From contig OX422221.1 in the NCBI GenBank assembly GCA_949130495.1, positions 153,059,741 to 153,123,740 of the forward strand: 64,000 bases of DNA. The letters are read 5' to 3'. The notes beneath the pieces were generated by a model. The model ran no database searches. It was not told where the DNA came from and saw only the letters and a program-made list of their open reading frames with translations. Source of the stretch: Sambucus nigra (taxonomy: Eukaryota; Streptophyta; Magnoliopsida; Dipsacales; Adoxaceae). Below are positions 44,810 through 57,579 of this stretch, piece after piece. The position numbers were made by a program, and so were the translations under genes. The stretch's first letter is position 1; each line of letters starts with the position of its first letter.

Positions 44810-47800
44810 ATGCCTCCACGACGTGCACGACGAGTTCCCAGGGATGCAACGCCCGAACCCCAGCCCGCTCCAGTTCAGGGCATGATGAACGCTGCTGAGG
44901 TTGCAGCTATAGTAGCCCAAGCGTTAAATGCCGCAATTGCCATTGTTCAGCAGGCACCACCTCAGGCGCCGGTTGCCGCGCCAGTACAGGCAAATGCATT
45001 CCCGTCTGCTTGGGAACGTGTACGTGACGCTTTTCAGAAAGCGCATCCACCAGAATTTGCAGGTAGCTCAGATGTGGTAGTCTCGAGCCAGTGGAGGAAG
45101 GATATGCAGAGGCACTTAAGGATGTATGAGTGCACGGACGTCCAGAAGCAGGTGCTAGCTACTTTCAAGATAGTTGGATCTGCGCTACAGTGGTGGGAGT
45201 CTATTACCACCATGGAGGAGAGGGATACTCTCACTATTCAGGACTTCTGGGTGCGGTTTGACCGCAAGTACTTTCCGTCGGCTGTTCACACGGAAATTAG
45301 GAGGAAATTGATGAGTCTGAAGCAGGAGAGTAAGAGTGTGGCCGAGTTCACGAATCTGTTGAATATCGTTCCAGATGAGATACCAACAGAGAAGAAGAAG
45401 ATTGAGAAGTTCACTGACGGGTTGACTTGGAGGATCCGTCAGCATCTGTTAGGGAACCTTTCGTTGGCCAGATATTCTGATGTGGTTAACGCTGCTTTGT
45501 TACACTTCCAGGACCACCGCTTTCATATGGTTGAGGACAAGAGGTCGGGAGAGTCTAGCCATCAGGGCAGGACTAGAGGACATGGTGCCGGTGGGGCATA
45601 ACCTGTTCAGGGGCAGAGACAGGGTGAGCAGGGTTCGCAGCAGGGTGATCAAAAGAGGTTCCGATCAGGGAACTACAGACAGGGACAGGGAGGTTTTCGT
45701 CAGGGCCATCAGGGTCCAAACGGCCATCAGGGCCAACAGGGGCAGAATGGGCAGTAGTTTCACCAGGGCCAGCAGGGCCAAGGGAGGAATGGTAACGGCC
45801 ACTAGTGCCGGGGACAGCAGGGGCAGAGAGGAGGGAACTTCCCAGGGAAGTGTTTTGTTTGTGGCAAGACTGGCCATAAGCAACAGGATTGTCCTGATAG
45901 GGGCAGGTCCCCACATCAGCAGCAGCAGGGTGCTCGCCAGGAGCCACAGAGGCCTATGTTTCCCGCCTCTCTTCCCGCACCGCCACAGATGGCAGCATTG
46001 CCACCCATTCCAGCAGTCCCAGCTCAGCAGGGGCAGCTACAGTATGGACGTGTCTATAATGTCCACCAGGCTGCAGTTCCACAGGCACTACCCGCGATTG
46101 AGGGTACGTTTCCTATCCATGGCACTATGGGTCGGGTATTGTTTGATACGGGGGCTACACATTGTTTTATAGCTACACACTACGCGAAAGCTTTAGGATT
46201 GTTAGCTACGGCAGAGAGCACAGTGACGTGTGTCGACTCACCATTGGGGAGTGGGTCACTTATTTTCTTTATATGCCGGGGAGTGGGGGTAGAGATTGGT
46301 GGTTTGGTATTACCTGCAGACATGTTGGTATTAGATATGCATGTTCACGATGTGATTATCGGTATGGATTGGCTCGTAGCTTATAGGGCCATGATTGATT
46401 GCTTCAGCGGGAGCATTGTTTTTATCATTCCGGGGCAAGAGATGTTTGTAGTGGCGATTCCTCTCCCAGAGGGAGGATCGACCGCTCATCTGTATTACAT
46501 TGAGGAGGATACCTCTAAGGAGGTAGTGATTCCTTTAGATTCTATCCCAGTTGTCAGGGAGTATTCAGATGTGTTTCAGGAGATACCAGGCTTACCCCCC
46601 AGTCGAGAGATAGACTTTGTTACAGATTTGCTACCGGGTACGAGACCTATAGCACGCGCACTGTACCGTATGGCTCCAACTGAGATGAGGGAGTTACGGG
46701 ATCAGATAGAGCAGCTGTTAGGTCAGGGCTTTATTCGCAGGAGTACCTCACCTTGGGGCGCTCCAGTTTTGTTTGTGAAGAAGAGGGACGGTTAACTGAG
46801 ATTGTGTGTGGACTACCGAGAGTTGAATAAGGTCACGATACGGAATAAGTATCCGTTACCTCGAATCGATGACTTATTCGACCAATTGAGAGGAGCTCCT
46901 TTCTTCTCGAAGATTGATTTGAGATCGGGATACCATCAGTTACGTATCCGGGAGGAGGATGTCTCGAAGACTGCGTTCTTATCGAGATATGGTTCTTACG
47001 AGTTTCGGGTTATGCCTTTCGGTTTGACCAACGCTCCAGCAGTGTTTATGGACTTGATGAACAGAGTGTTCAGGGATTTCCTAGACCAGTTTGTCATTGT
47101 CTTCATTGATGATATTCTGGTTTACTCCCAGACAGAGGAGGAGCACGCCGAGCATTTGAGGCAGGTTTTGCAGACACTTCGTCAGAACGAGTTGTATGCA
47201 AAATATGAGAAATGCGGGTTTTGGTTGAAGGAGGTCCAGTTTTTGGGACACATTATTTCCGACCAGGGAATATCTGTTGATCCGGGGAAGGTATCAGCGG
47301 TGAGGGAGTGGGGACAGCCCACGACGCCAATGAAGATTCGTAGTTTCTTGGGTCTAGCAGGATACTACAGGAGGTTTATTCGGGGTTTCTCGGAGATAGC
47401 AGGTCCTTTGACACATCTGACTCGTAAGGGTGTGCCATACATCTGGAGTGATGCCTATCAGTTGGCATTCAATGAATTGAAGGACAAATTGACCTCAGCA
47501 CCTGTGTTAGCATTGCCGAGACCGGGAGTTGAGTATTTGGTTTACACCGATGCGTCTTTGCAAGGACTGGGAGGTGTATTGCAGCAGGAGAGACAGGCCA
47601 TAGCTTATGCTTCCCGTAAGCTTAAGCCTCATGAGAAGAATTACCCCACGCATGATTTGGAGTTGGCGGTAGTGGTATTTGCCCTACGGATTTGGAGGCA
47701 CTATCTTTTGGGGGAGAAGTTCCAACTGTTCACGGACCACAAGTCCCTACAGTATTTGTTCACGCAGAAGGAATTGAATATGCGGCAGCGTAGGTGGCTT

Positions 47801-49431
47801 GAGTTTGTGAAAGACTACCAGTTCGACATCCAGTATCACCCAGGTAAGGCTAACGTGGTGGCAGAGGTGTTGAGCCGCAGGCCAGCAGATGAGGTGGCAG
47901 AGGTGTGGAAGGCTAAGTGGAAGGAATTGGGACACCACGATGCAGTGGCCCGATCTTTCATGTCAGTGATGACCGTTACACCGCAGATTGTCACGAAGGT
48001 AGTACGGGCATAGGCTAATGACTCGTTCTGTCAGGAGCAGATAGTTCGATTACTAGCAGAGGGAGCCGAGTCCTATACCGTTAGCTCAGACGGGGGATTA
48101 CGCTTCAATGGGATATTGGTAGTTCCGGAAGGGGAGGAATTGCGACACGAGGTGATGGCAGAGTCGCACGGCTCACGGTTCGCGGTACATCCCGGAGGGG
48201 ACAAAATGTACCAAGACATGAGACGCCAGTATTGGTGGAGCGGTATGAAGAGAGATATCGTTGAGTTTGTTTCGAAATGCGCCACTTGTCAGCTTGTAAA
48301 AGTGGATCATCAGAGACCGGCAGGATTGCTACAGCCGTTGGAGGTCCCGGTGTGGATGTGGGAGAGCATATCCATGGACTTTATTACGGGTTTGCCTATG
48401 TCGCAGAGGGGCCACGACTCCATTTGGGTAATTATGGACAGGTTGTCCAAAGTCGCTCACTTTTTACCCTAAAGACTGACTACACTGCGGGACAGTATGC
48501 CCAGCTCTTCATTTCAGAGATTGTGAGACTTCACGGTGTGCCCCTAAATATCGTGTCTGACAGAGATAAGATATTTGTTTCGAGGTTTTAGGAGAGTTTC
48601 CAGGAGGCCATGGGCACGGAATTGCGGTTGAGTACGGCTTATCATCCGCAGACCGATGGGCAGACAGAACGCACAAATCAGATGTTAGAAGACATGCTAC
48701 GCATGTGCATTATTGACTTTGGGGGTGGATGGGAGCAGTACCTTCCACTGGTGGAGTTTGCTTACAATAACTCCTATCAATTCACTATTGGCATGGCTCC
48801 ATTTGAGGCATTGTACGGTAGGCCTCGTCGTTCCCCAGCATGTTGGTTAGAGGTGGGGGACAACAAACTGCTTGGGCCGGAAGTGATTCAGGATACTTCG
48901 GCAAGGATTGAGTTGATTCGGAGTCGCATTCGGGTAGCTCAAGACAGGCAGAAGAGTTATGCTGATGCCAAGAGATTTTTCAGGGAGTTCCAAGTAGGGG
49001 ACCAGGTTTTGCTCAGGGTATCTCCTATGAAGGGGATTATGCGTTTCGGGAAGAAAGGGAAGTTGGCACCAAGGTATGTGGGGCCATTTCCTATTATTGA
49101 GCGGATCGGACCGGTTGCGTATAGACTTGGGTTACCAGAGCATTTGCATCGGATTCACGATGTGTTCCATATTTCCTCGCTGAGGAAATACCTTAGAGAT
49201 AATTTGGCTCATTCTCACATTGCTGTGGAGGACATCGATCTCCAGCCGGATAGCTCCTATGAGGAGGGGCCAATTGCTATTTTGGACCGAAGCGAGAGGA
49301 AACTGCGGTCAAAGATAGTCCCGTTAGTGCGTGTTCAGTGGCGACATCACAATGTCGAGGAGTCCACATGGGAGCACGAGGATGAGATGCGCGAACGTTA
49401 TCCAGAGTTGCTTTTAGCAGGTACTTTCTAG
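44810..49431 (+). pseudogene. Gypsy gag-pol polyprotein with stops and a frameshift
   Basis: One frame carries gag (from MPPRRARRVP), a zinc knuckle (CFVCGKTGHKQQDC, about 45850), protease (LFDTGATHCFI, about 46140), RT (catalytic FIDD near 47104), RNase H ([10 protein letters not shown]) and the integrase HHCC region. It is broken by TAA 45599-45601, TAG 45755-45757, TAG 45803-45805, TAA 46793-46795 and TAG 48011-48013. A one-base loss near 48470 shifts the frame. The integrase core and chromodomain-like tail continue in the second frame, with a TAG at 48589-48591, and are then open from 48610 to 49431. The knuckle, protease and RT catalytic residues all survive. Most stops fit C-to-T change on one strand or the other (CAG or CAA to TAG or TAA, TGG to TAG). 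It cannot move by itself as it stands. Confidence 0.9.
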
Positions 49432-49473
49432 TTTTGAATTTCGGGACGAAATTCAGTTATTAGGGGGGAAGTA

Positions 49474-52471
49474 TGCAATACCCCGTACTTTTGGCTATAT
49501 TTATTTTTGGGATTAATTAATTAAATGCGTATTAATTGGAAATTAATCCGGGTTAAAAATACTAACGAGATGCGAGTTGGTATTTGATTATGTGCATACA
49601 TGTTTTATATGATTATTGAATTATGAAAAATTTGTCGTGAGATTGATATACGGCATTTTAGGAATTTTGTTGAGACGCGTGTGACCGCCGCGTCATGGTG
49701 TATTATAGTAATTATAAAAGTAAATTTAAATTCTATAAACCGTATGGTCATTTTGAGTGCGCCAACGCGTCCGGAAGGGTCGAGATAGTCAGAAAACACT
49801 AGCCGGGGGTTTAGTTTGGGTCCCGGGGTATTTTTAGGCCATACCGGCAACATAAAGGGCATTTTAGTAATTTTGTATTTTTGGAGAATTAAAAGTGACG
49901 AAAATTGGGAGTTTTAATCTGATTGGGAATTCACCCACTAAGCCACTAACCAACCCATATTAACCCAACAAGCTACGTAGGTTATTAGAATTAGGTTTTC
50001 TAATACCTTCCCAAAGCAAACCCTAGCCACCATAGCCACCATTGGAGAAGAAGCTTGGGGAAAGAGAGAGAAAGGAAATTCCGCAGAAAAGCCCCATCAA
50101 ACCAACATCTAAATCAGAGATAAACTCGAGGCAAGTGACTTAATTCCATTTAAATTTCAGAGAATGTTCTTTCCATGTTAGATAATTCCAATTTTATGTT
50201 TGTTCTTGGTGAAATATGAAAACCCATGTAGTTTGGAACTTAGAACTTGAAAATCTTGAGGAGAATTGCATGTAGAATGATAGGTAGAGGATTATTCTCA
50301 AGATATTTGTGATTGGAAGAAATTAAAACTGATATTATTGGGTTAATTCATGATTTAAAATGTTAGGATTTGTGTTCTTGAAAAGAATTGGGGAAAAGTG
50401 TAAAATCTTGTGATCAAATGATGTTTAGGATGTATTAATTCCTTAAAAGGTGTTAGAATATGACCCTAGTATGTTTTAGGATGATTGGGGACCTTAAAAC
50501 ATTGATTGGACGAATTTTGGTTGAGACTTGAGGTGTTAAAAATGGTAAAAAATGAGATTAGACAAATCTGGGACGAAACTGGTAGGTCGTTAGAAGCCCC
50601 TGCCCAGGTCGTTCGAACGAACTCATTCGAACGAGCTTCTAACGAATTGACCAGTCACTTCTAACGAAAGGGAACTTCGTTCGATAATCTCGTTCGAACG
50701 AGATATCGTTAGAAGGTACAGTTCGTTCGAACGAACTGGATCTCGTTCGAACAGTCTCGTTCGAACGAGACTTCTAACGAGTTGACAGTGGAATCTCGTT
50801 CGAACAGCCTCGTTCGAACGAGACTTCTAACGAGTTGACAGTTTAGGCCTTTTTGGCCTGTTTCGATTTTTGGAGTCCCGTAAACTTGTTCGAGGATATA
50901 GATAACCTTCCTTTGATGATGTATGGATAGATTTGGGACTTTTGGGTTATTACGAGGATTAAATTATATACGAGAGATTTAAATCAATGAACCGTTTGGG
51001 TTGAGACGTGAGTGTCTACTACGACGTGAGAATAGATTATAACGCGTATGATTATAAATCAGAATCGTATAAAGTGTGTAAGTTATATATTGGTACTAGA
51101 ATGAGAATAGTACTACAATTAAACTACGGGATTACTAAGACGTGTGTTTACTTAGTATTGGTATATGAATTGTGTGTATGACATACCTACCATACTTGCT
51201 ATCACGGGAGGTTTGCGTTCGCTTAGGGCCCTCTAATCCTTGTGTTGCCCGGATTTAGACTGGTTACCTTGATGAACATAGGTCATAGAAAGACTTATTG
51301 GGATATTAATAAGTCCGCTGATCGTAGGAGCGTAGGTATGTGCGTGACCTATGTGATGTGACTATGTTCGCCTCCATTATTTGTGATGTTGTTATCTGTG
51401 AACTATTCCTGAGAGATTCGGAATATGCAATCCTTATGTACGTGATGTACCGGGATGGATAGCAGAGTATGTGTGCACCACAGCTTAGTTCTCGGGGTGG
51501 TTGTATTGTATATTTATGATGTGAATAATATACAATTAATTAATGGGAACCTTCATGTTAATGTTGTGAATATAATTACGGTATTGTTTCGAGAAATATA
51601 ACGAGTTAACTGATAGTGATATATATTGCATATTGAGCATCTGAGTTTACGTTAAACCCCTACTTAATTACGAGCGTTATAATGTTAATAGAACCGAGTA
51701 ATAAGGGTAGGACCTATGACAGTCTAGCTAGATATGATGGCACTTAGCTAGTGGTTTGTGTCGTTGTAGATGGGTACTTACGTTAGGAGTGCACAGTTAG
51801 ACGAGAGGTGAGAATATCATGTGAGTGCACGTCCTAACATGTACTTTGCATTTAATGTTTTAAATGTTTTTAAAGCACTTGCAGGTTTTTAAAATATAAC
51901 TCCACATTCGGGCTCTGACCCGTTTGCTTTTCAAATCTATTTTTCTTTGTAAAACCATTTTAGGTGCCCAGCCACAAGGACACCATACATAGGATACTCA
52001 TTCAGGTGACGAGCTGTAGCTGTTTGTGGAAGCTATAGGGATTTGCTTGTAGACTCTTCTATCACTTGGATTCCAGATTCATTGTCTATCAGTTGTAGGG
52101 CATGTTGCCCATTTCTATTAGAGTTACATTTCCATTAAAGTTTTCAGACTTTGGCATGTATTGATTTAGTATTCAGTTTACTTATCAGTTGTAGGATTTG
52201 TAGTGAGGAGTTTTCCTCCAGACTTTATTTACGTTATGTGATGGTTATTCTATTTACTACTTAATGGTGAATGGTGTTATTATTCTTTATTACACTTGTT
52301 GCATGTTAATCAGACTTTGAATAAAATTTGGCACTTACTTTTTAAATACTAGGTGGTTAGTAATAATAAAAATGTTTTCGACAGTGATGCTATTAACTGA
52401 GCCAACTTGGCATTTTGAATTAATTTAATAAAGGAGTAGCTACCCGGTATTTAATTAGTCTAGGTGTCACA
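49474..52471 (+). repeat. 3' LTR of the gypsy element (2998 bp)
   Basis: TGCAATACCC to GGTGTCACA, followed by the target duplication CATGC. It differs from the 5' LTR only by scattered single-base changes, with no net length change. Confidence 0.95.
50588..50841. repeat. Palindrome cluster in the 3' LTR
   Basis: Same cluster as in the 5' LTR; the 20-bp palindrome is at 50719-50738. One palindrome that is imperfect in the 5' LTR (42844-42857, CTTGTTCGAACGAG) is perfect here. Confidence 0.9.
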
Positions 52472-52476
52472 CATGC

Positions 52477-53096
52477 ATGAAAATTATTATTTGATATGCT
52501 TCGTAGGTGGAGAGAACAAAGGAAAATGTCTTAAAAGAACAGTGACACGTGGAATTTTAATTAAGGATCAAACTTAACTACAGTACTCCGTATTATAGTT
52601 ATAATAGATGCTATGTTTACAATGTAATTGTTAAAAAAGTAAATATAAAAGTTTTACCACAAGATTAATGATCAATTTGACTGCAATGCCAATTCTTTCA
52701 ATATTTGCAATGTAAATCCTAAAGTTGTTAATTTTTGAAATATTAACATTTTAACTAATATTTAATTAGGGAACTTAACAGAAAACAATATTTAATTAGG
52801 GAACTTAACAGAAACTATACTCAGCTTCTTATGTAATGAACTTTATTTCATTGTCGAATTATTGATTACATGTGGCTACAAAAAATATATTAATATTATA
52901 ATTCACAAAAGTATTTCATTATACTACTAGTAAATAAAGGTAAAAAATAACAATACAATCCCACTCACCATCGCCACCAATACCTCCAGTGCCATAAACC
53001 CTCCTACTCTCATTAGAAATACAACATCACCTTATTGACCATTTGCAACTTCTCCGTTTTAGTTTCATTCCAAAAGAATGCAACCAAGCCCATTAT

Positions 53097-53164
<68 letters not shown>

Positions 53165-53440
53165 ATTCATGTTTTAACTAAGGGAAATCCCCAAAATTTG
53201 ATCCACGATCTTCATATCATCCTTTGGTCTTTTTTACTTTTATTTGGAAGGCTGAAAATGGTATGCCCATTGCATTTAAAATACCAAAAACAGAATCAAA
53301 CATCCACCCTTCTGAATACTTTGTTATTTTAAGTAAATGATTTATAAAACAAACCCGCCTAAGGGGGCAGAATCTCCTACACATGAAGTATACACAAAAA
53401 GAAAACCAACATGGGAATGCCAGCACCTTCCACCCACCAA
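52477..53440. other. Spacer between the gypsy element and the LINE relic
   Basis: AT-rich. It contains a 30-bp direct duplication (AATATTTAATTAGGGAACTT..., about 52756-52815) and the microsatellite at 53094-53165. No gene seen. Confidence 0.5.
53094..53165. repeat. Compound (GT)n(GA)n microsatellite
   Basis: A GT run of about 50 bases leads directly into a GA run of about 24. Confidence 0.92.
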
Positions 53441-53445
53441 AGAAA

Positions 53446-53637
53446 CTAATCTTGCCTCCATAAATCCTCCATGAAATCTACAAACAAAGTAAGCGATGAA
53501 CTATGACTTTTCTTACCCCAGACTATAAGCGTACTCAAAATTATATAATGAAGTCGAGATGGAGAAAGCTTTTCCAATTCAAAACATATTTGATTCCTCT
53601 CCAGCCGAACCGTCCAAAATATGCAATGAGGTATCAT
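53446..53637 (-). pseudogene. LINE ORF2, C-terminal fragment
   Basis: The minus-strand frame contains HCIFWTVRLERNQICFE, the usual 'IFWTVWKARNRIAFE' block near the end of plant L1 ORF2. It has no start of its own. Confidence 0.65.
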
Positions 53638-53880
53638 TCTCCAAATATGACACTCTCCCTTTCAACACTTAGAACTCCTCCATGTTGCCAACACCCCACT
53701 CATCATTTGAGGCTTAGCCCACTAAACGCGGCATAATGATAAGAATATTTCCCATAAACCCCTAGTCACCCAACAATGTAGAAGAAAATAATTTGTCAAT
53801 TTTTCCACCTCCTTTCATAACCAACATCGACTAACCATCCTTCTCCTCCTCTTTTGCAGCCATTTTGACATCAATATTAC

Positions 53881-54246
53881 CTATCTAGTAACGATGCATA
53901 TGAAGAAAATAAACTTAGGAGGTATGCTCATCCTCCATACTACCTTCCATGGTAAAATAGTATTAGCGCTCCTCCTTAGTGTGTAATAATTATTAATAGT
54001 AAAGCATCCATCCTTCGTGTTAAACCATCTCAAAACGTCATCCCCTCTTGTTGAAATCAGCTCCAAATCCAACCACTCAAAAAATGCATTTGCCTCCTCT
54101 AGTTCCCAAACATGCGGATCCCTTTTAAACTTCGGATTCCCCAGCACACGGTCCCCAACCCTCATCTTATGATCCTTCACTGAACCCTCCTTATACCCAC
54201 TAAGACGAAACATCCCTGGAAAGAGCTCCTCTAAAGAACCGTCCAT
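53881..54246 (-). pseudogene. LINE ORF2, zf-RVT-like fragment
   Basis: Minus-strand frame with TKDGCFTINNYYTLRR and LPWKVVWRMSIPPKFIFF. This matches the plant LINE pattern 'TKDGKFSVKSLY ... PWKIIWNSWVQPKISFF' that follows the reverse transcriptase. Confidence 0.75.
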
Positions 54247-54899
54247 TCCCTATACCTCCAAAATTTAACTCTATTCCCACCCCTTAAGTTAAAAGACACA
54301 AGCCAAGAAAATTAATCCCACCCTTTCACTATAAACCTCACCATCCCCACCCCATGAGCTAAGACCATAACTTTAGGGACCCACCCATTGAGAGAGTCCC
54401 AATTTTAACCCACAATTGCTTTCCTCTGTCTATTTTACTCTCAATTAAATCTCCATAGCCATTTGCTTAATAAGGATTTATTAAAAAAATCTAAATTTCT
54501 CACTCCTACACCAGCTCCTTTAAAAGCTTACACATATCTTCCTGACTCACTAAGTAGTATTTAAGTTATCCTCGTTCCCTAACTATAGGAAGTCCCTCGT
54601 CATCTTCTCCAACAACTTATGAAAAGATCCCGACAAGGGCAAAGCTGACATAAAGTAAGATGGAAGACTCGATAAAATGCTTTTGATCAATGTCAGTCTC
54701 CCCCTTTTGGAAAAAAACTATTCTTCCTACCTGCCAAACTCCTTTTAACCGTCTCGAGCACTATCTACCAAATCGAAGTAAACATAAATTTGGCCCCTAA
54801 AGGTAAGACGAGATAAGTATAAGTAAGTGGTCCGACCTTGGAACTTAGTACTTCTAATAGAACACCCTTGTTTTACACTCCCTTGGCATAGATCATCTT

Positions 54900-55674
54900 A
54901 CATTTTATGACATTGATATGCATACCTGACATAGCCTAGAAGCACAACAACAACAACCACACATCTCTCACTTATTCCTCACTTATCATAACAAATGATA
55001 GTGTCATCATAAAAAAAGAGATGAGAAATCCTATCGGAGTGAGAGTTCAGATTGCCAATCCTAAATCCACTAGTCCTTCTTGCCACAATCGTACGTCCTA
55101 TCATCCAAGTAAGGGCCTCCATCACCAAAATGAAAAGGAAATGGGAGAACGAATTGCCTTGTCGGAGCTCTCAAGAACTAGAGAAAAATCCTTTTGGTAC
55201 CCATTTCACCAGTACAGAAAGTTTAACGGTAGAAATACAACTCTTCATCTACCGACACCACCCCTCCCCGAAATCCATACTCTTTAGTAGGTATAGAAGA
55301 AACCACCATTTGACTTGATCATATGCTTTCTCAATGTTGAGCTTGCATATGATACATGGCTTGCCACTTCTCAACATGGATTCAACTCACTTATTTGCTT
55401 CCAAAACTACATCAAGAATCTTCCTACCACTTACAAAAGCATTCTATGCTTAAAAAATAAGGGGGTAAATCATCCTTCTATGTCTGACCAATAAAACTTT
55501 CGAAATCATCCTATATACCCTCCTTAGTAGGCTAATTGGTCTAAAGTATTTTGCATCCATTGATCCCCCTTTCTTCGGAACCAGTGTTAAGAAAGTGACA
55601 TTCAAACTTATTAGAATGTAGCCCCGGTCATGAAACTCATTGAACACGGACATCACATCCTCCCTCACAATCAT
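54900..55674 (-). pseudogene. LINE ORF2, reverse transcriptase fragment
   Basis: Contains EFHDRGYILISLNVTFLTL followed by VPKKGG and FRPISLLRRVYRMISKVLL (55674-55450). Further on are an LRQGNSFSHFLFILVMEAL block (about 55170-55110) and the catalytic segment FYDDTI at about 55003-55020 (family FADD). Frames change at least twice. Confidence 0.75.
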
Positions 55675-56035
55675 GCATCAATGTTGAAATAATGCCATAT
55701 TGAAATAATTTGGGCGTGGCACCTTATCTCCACTTATTGACCTCAAAACATGCACTTCCTCCCACTCCATGAATAACCCCTCAAACCATTCTACTTGCAT
55801 CCTATAAATACTCCTCATAGGTAAACCATCTATAGTTGGTCTCCATTCTTCCTCCTTTGCTTGAAACCTTTCATAATGTTGACTGATCTCCTTCCTTGCC
55901 TTTACCTCCTCGGTGAACTACTCCCCCATCACTACATTTTCTCAATATGGTTAAAGAGACGGTGAGAGTTTACCGCTTTATGATAAAATTTAGTGATCTT
56001 GTCCACTTATTTCAACCATAGTTCTTCTCGATTTT

Positions 56036-56278
56036 TTACCTCCAACTGACCTCCTCCTGAATCAACCTCCTCCCGACCTCCCCTTTACTCTCCTCCCTCA
56101 ACAACTTCTCTCCCCCAAGCCCACCCATCCATTCTTTCTCGTCAAGGTCCCAAATCTTGTCCAAATATCTCTGGATGAGATCCCCCACATTCCCAAATAC
56201 CTCCTTGTTCCACCATTTGTTGTATCTCTTAAGAAGAGACATGTTCATTGGCAATATATACCTAGTATATCCCTCCAC
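56036..56278 (-). pseudogene. LINE ORF2, linker between endonuclease and RT
   Basis: The frame includes YNKWWNKEVFGNVGDLIQRY and IQEEVSWR, matching the plant L1 pattern 'WNKEVFGNV ... EEISWRQKSR' that precedes the RT. Confidence 0.7.
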
Positions 56279-56482
56279 CTCATGCCTCTTCCATCACTCC
56301 TCTACCCTATTGATGAAATCATCCTCCTTTAACCACATATTTTCAAGCTGAAATAGAGTCCTCCCGAATCCACCCCCATACTCTAATAGGAGATGAGTGT
56401 GATCTGAGGTCACACGAGGCATACAAGATTGAACCACCCCGAAAAAATGATCCTCCGACCCATGGGAAATTATAAATCGATC

Positions 56483-56863
56483 TCACTTATACAAAGGAGC
56501 GTTCGTAAATTTGGACCAAGTAAATTCACCCTCCAACAGGAGATTTAATAATTCCATCTCATTAATTAAATCAGTGAATTCCCTCATATAAGTGTTCGAT
56601 CTCCCCCATCCACTCCTCTCTGTTGGGAACCAAACAATATTGATGCTTTCTCCGTACACTAAGGAACCTCCCATACTCCCCTCACCCCTATTAACTCTTC
56701 CAACAACTCCCATCGGTCCATGAACTCTTGAAAAACTCCACATGAACGCATATTCCACATTCCTAAATAAATAAGATAAGGACGAGTTACCCTTCAAGAT
56801 TTCTATTCTCTCCACCACTCTAATATCCAAAATAATGATAGCCCCACCCAATGATCCCACCAC
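56483..56863 (-). pseudogene. LINE ORF2, AP endonuclease fragment
   Basis: Minus-strand frame with SLSYLFRNVEYAFMWSFSRV and HGPMG, then NIVWFPTERSGWGRSN and LLLEGEFTWSKFTN. These fit the endonuclease blocks 'FSGVYGP', 'FNVVRFPSERS' and 'LPLQGGPFTWS'. The GGDFN catalytic block itself is degraded. Confidence 0.72.
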
Positions 56864-57234
56864 GTCCAGACTACACCACTTAATTAACCCACCGACTTCC
56901 CCATACTGACTTAGCCATCATCATATCCATATTCCCTAATCTCAAATCCTGTAGACATAAAATATATGGCCTCCACCTTGATATAGCCCCGCTAACTACC
57001 TCTCTTTTTGTAGGGTCATTAAAACCCTCACGTTCCATGAGATCAACCATAACTTCATTGGATACCTTTCATCTCGCCCCACCCCCACCCCCACTTTATC
57101 CCTCCTTATTTATTCTATATTTTTAAACAACATCAATGCCTCCTTCTTATTCCCTTCGTACGATATTCCTAAAATTTTTGTGAAACCCTTATATCATAAC
57201 TGCTACCCATCCTTCCACCTCCTCCCTATACCCT

Positions 57235-57253
57235 CCCCCCCCCCCCCCCCCCC
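57235..57253. repeat. Poly(C) run of 19
   Basis: A homopolymer within the LINE ORF1 relic (G run on the coding strand). Confidence 0.88.
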
Positions 57254-57579
57254 TTTAACCCCCTCCGTCTCTCCTCCCTCAAAATTTTCCACTTCTCTTA
57301 TAGTGGAACTCATCATTAGAGAGAACTCTTTATTACTTTTCCTCCCCTTAACTATATCCTCCACCCCCATGAGACCTCCAACTCCACCCATAATCTAGGG
57401 GACTCAAATTTTTTTACAAAATTATTTCCCTCCCAACCACCTGGAGACTCACATGAAGAATTAGAGAGTCTCTGATCACCTTCCCAACATAATCCATCCT
57501 TTTTAAAACCATGGATAGATTGTAAATTTGCAATCCCCCCTTGCATTTCCACACTCATACTCATAACACTCGCCTTCCG

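Larger units (their letters stand above)
41629..52471 (+). mobile_element. Ty3/gypsy chromovirus-like element, Del/Tekay type
   Basis: Complete 10.8-kb element: 5' LTR 41629-44626, tRNA-Met primer site 44629-44640, gag-pol 44810-49431, polypurine tract AGGGGGGAAGTA (49462-49473), 3' LTR 49474-52471. Target duplication CATGC at 41624-41628 and 52472-52476. Gene order is RT, RNase H, integrase, as in gypsy. The integrase tail ends in a chromodomain-like block (VQWRHHNVEESTWEHEDEM). Very long LTRs plus a chromodomain suggest the Del/Tekay clade. Both LTRs are 2998 bp with few differences, so the insertion is fairly recent. Confidence 0.93.

Noticed and set aside
53078..53332. An 84-residue frame with Cys/Val and Glu/Arg runs
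   Set aside because: Produced by the (GT)n(GA)n microsatellite.
55021..55318. Two overlapping 88-residue plus-strand frames
   Set aside because: They are the opposite strand of the LINE reverse transcriptase relic and have no motif of their own.
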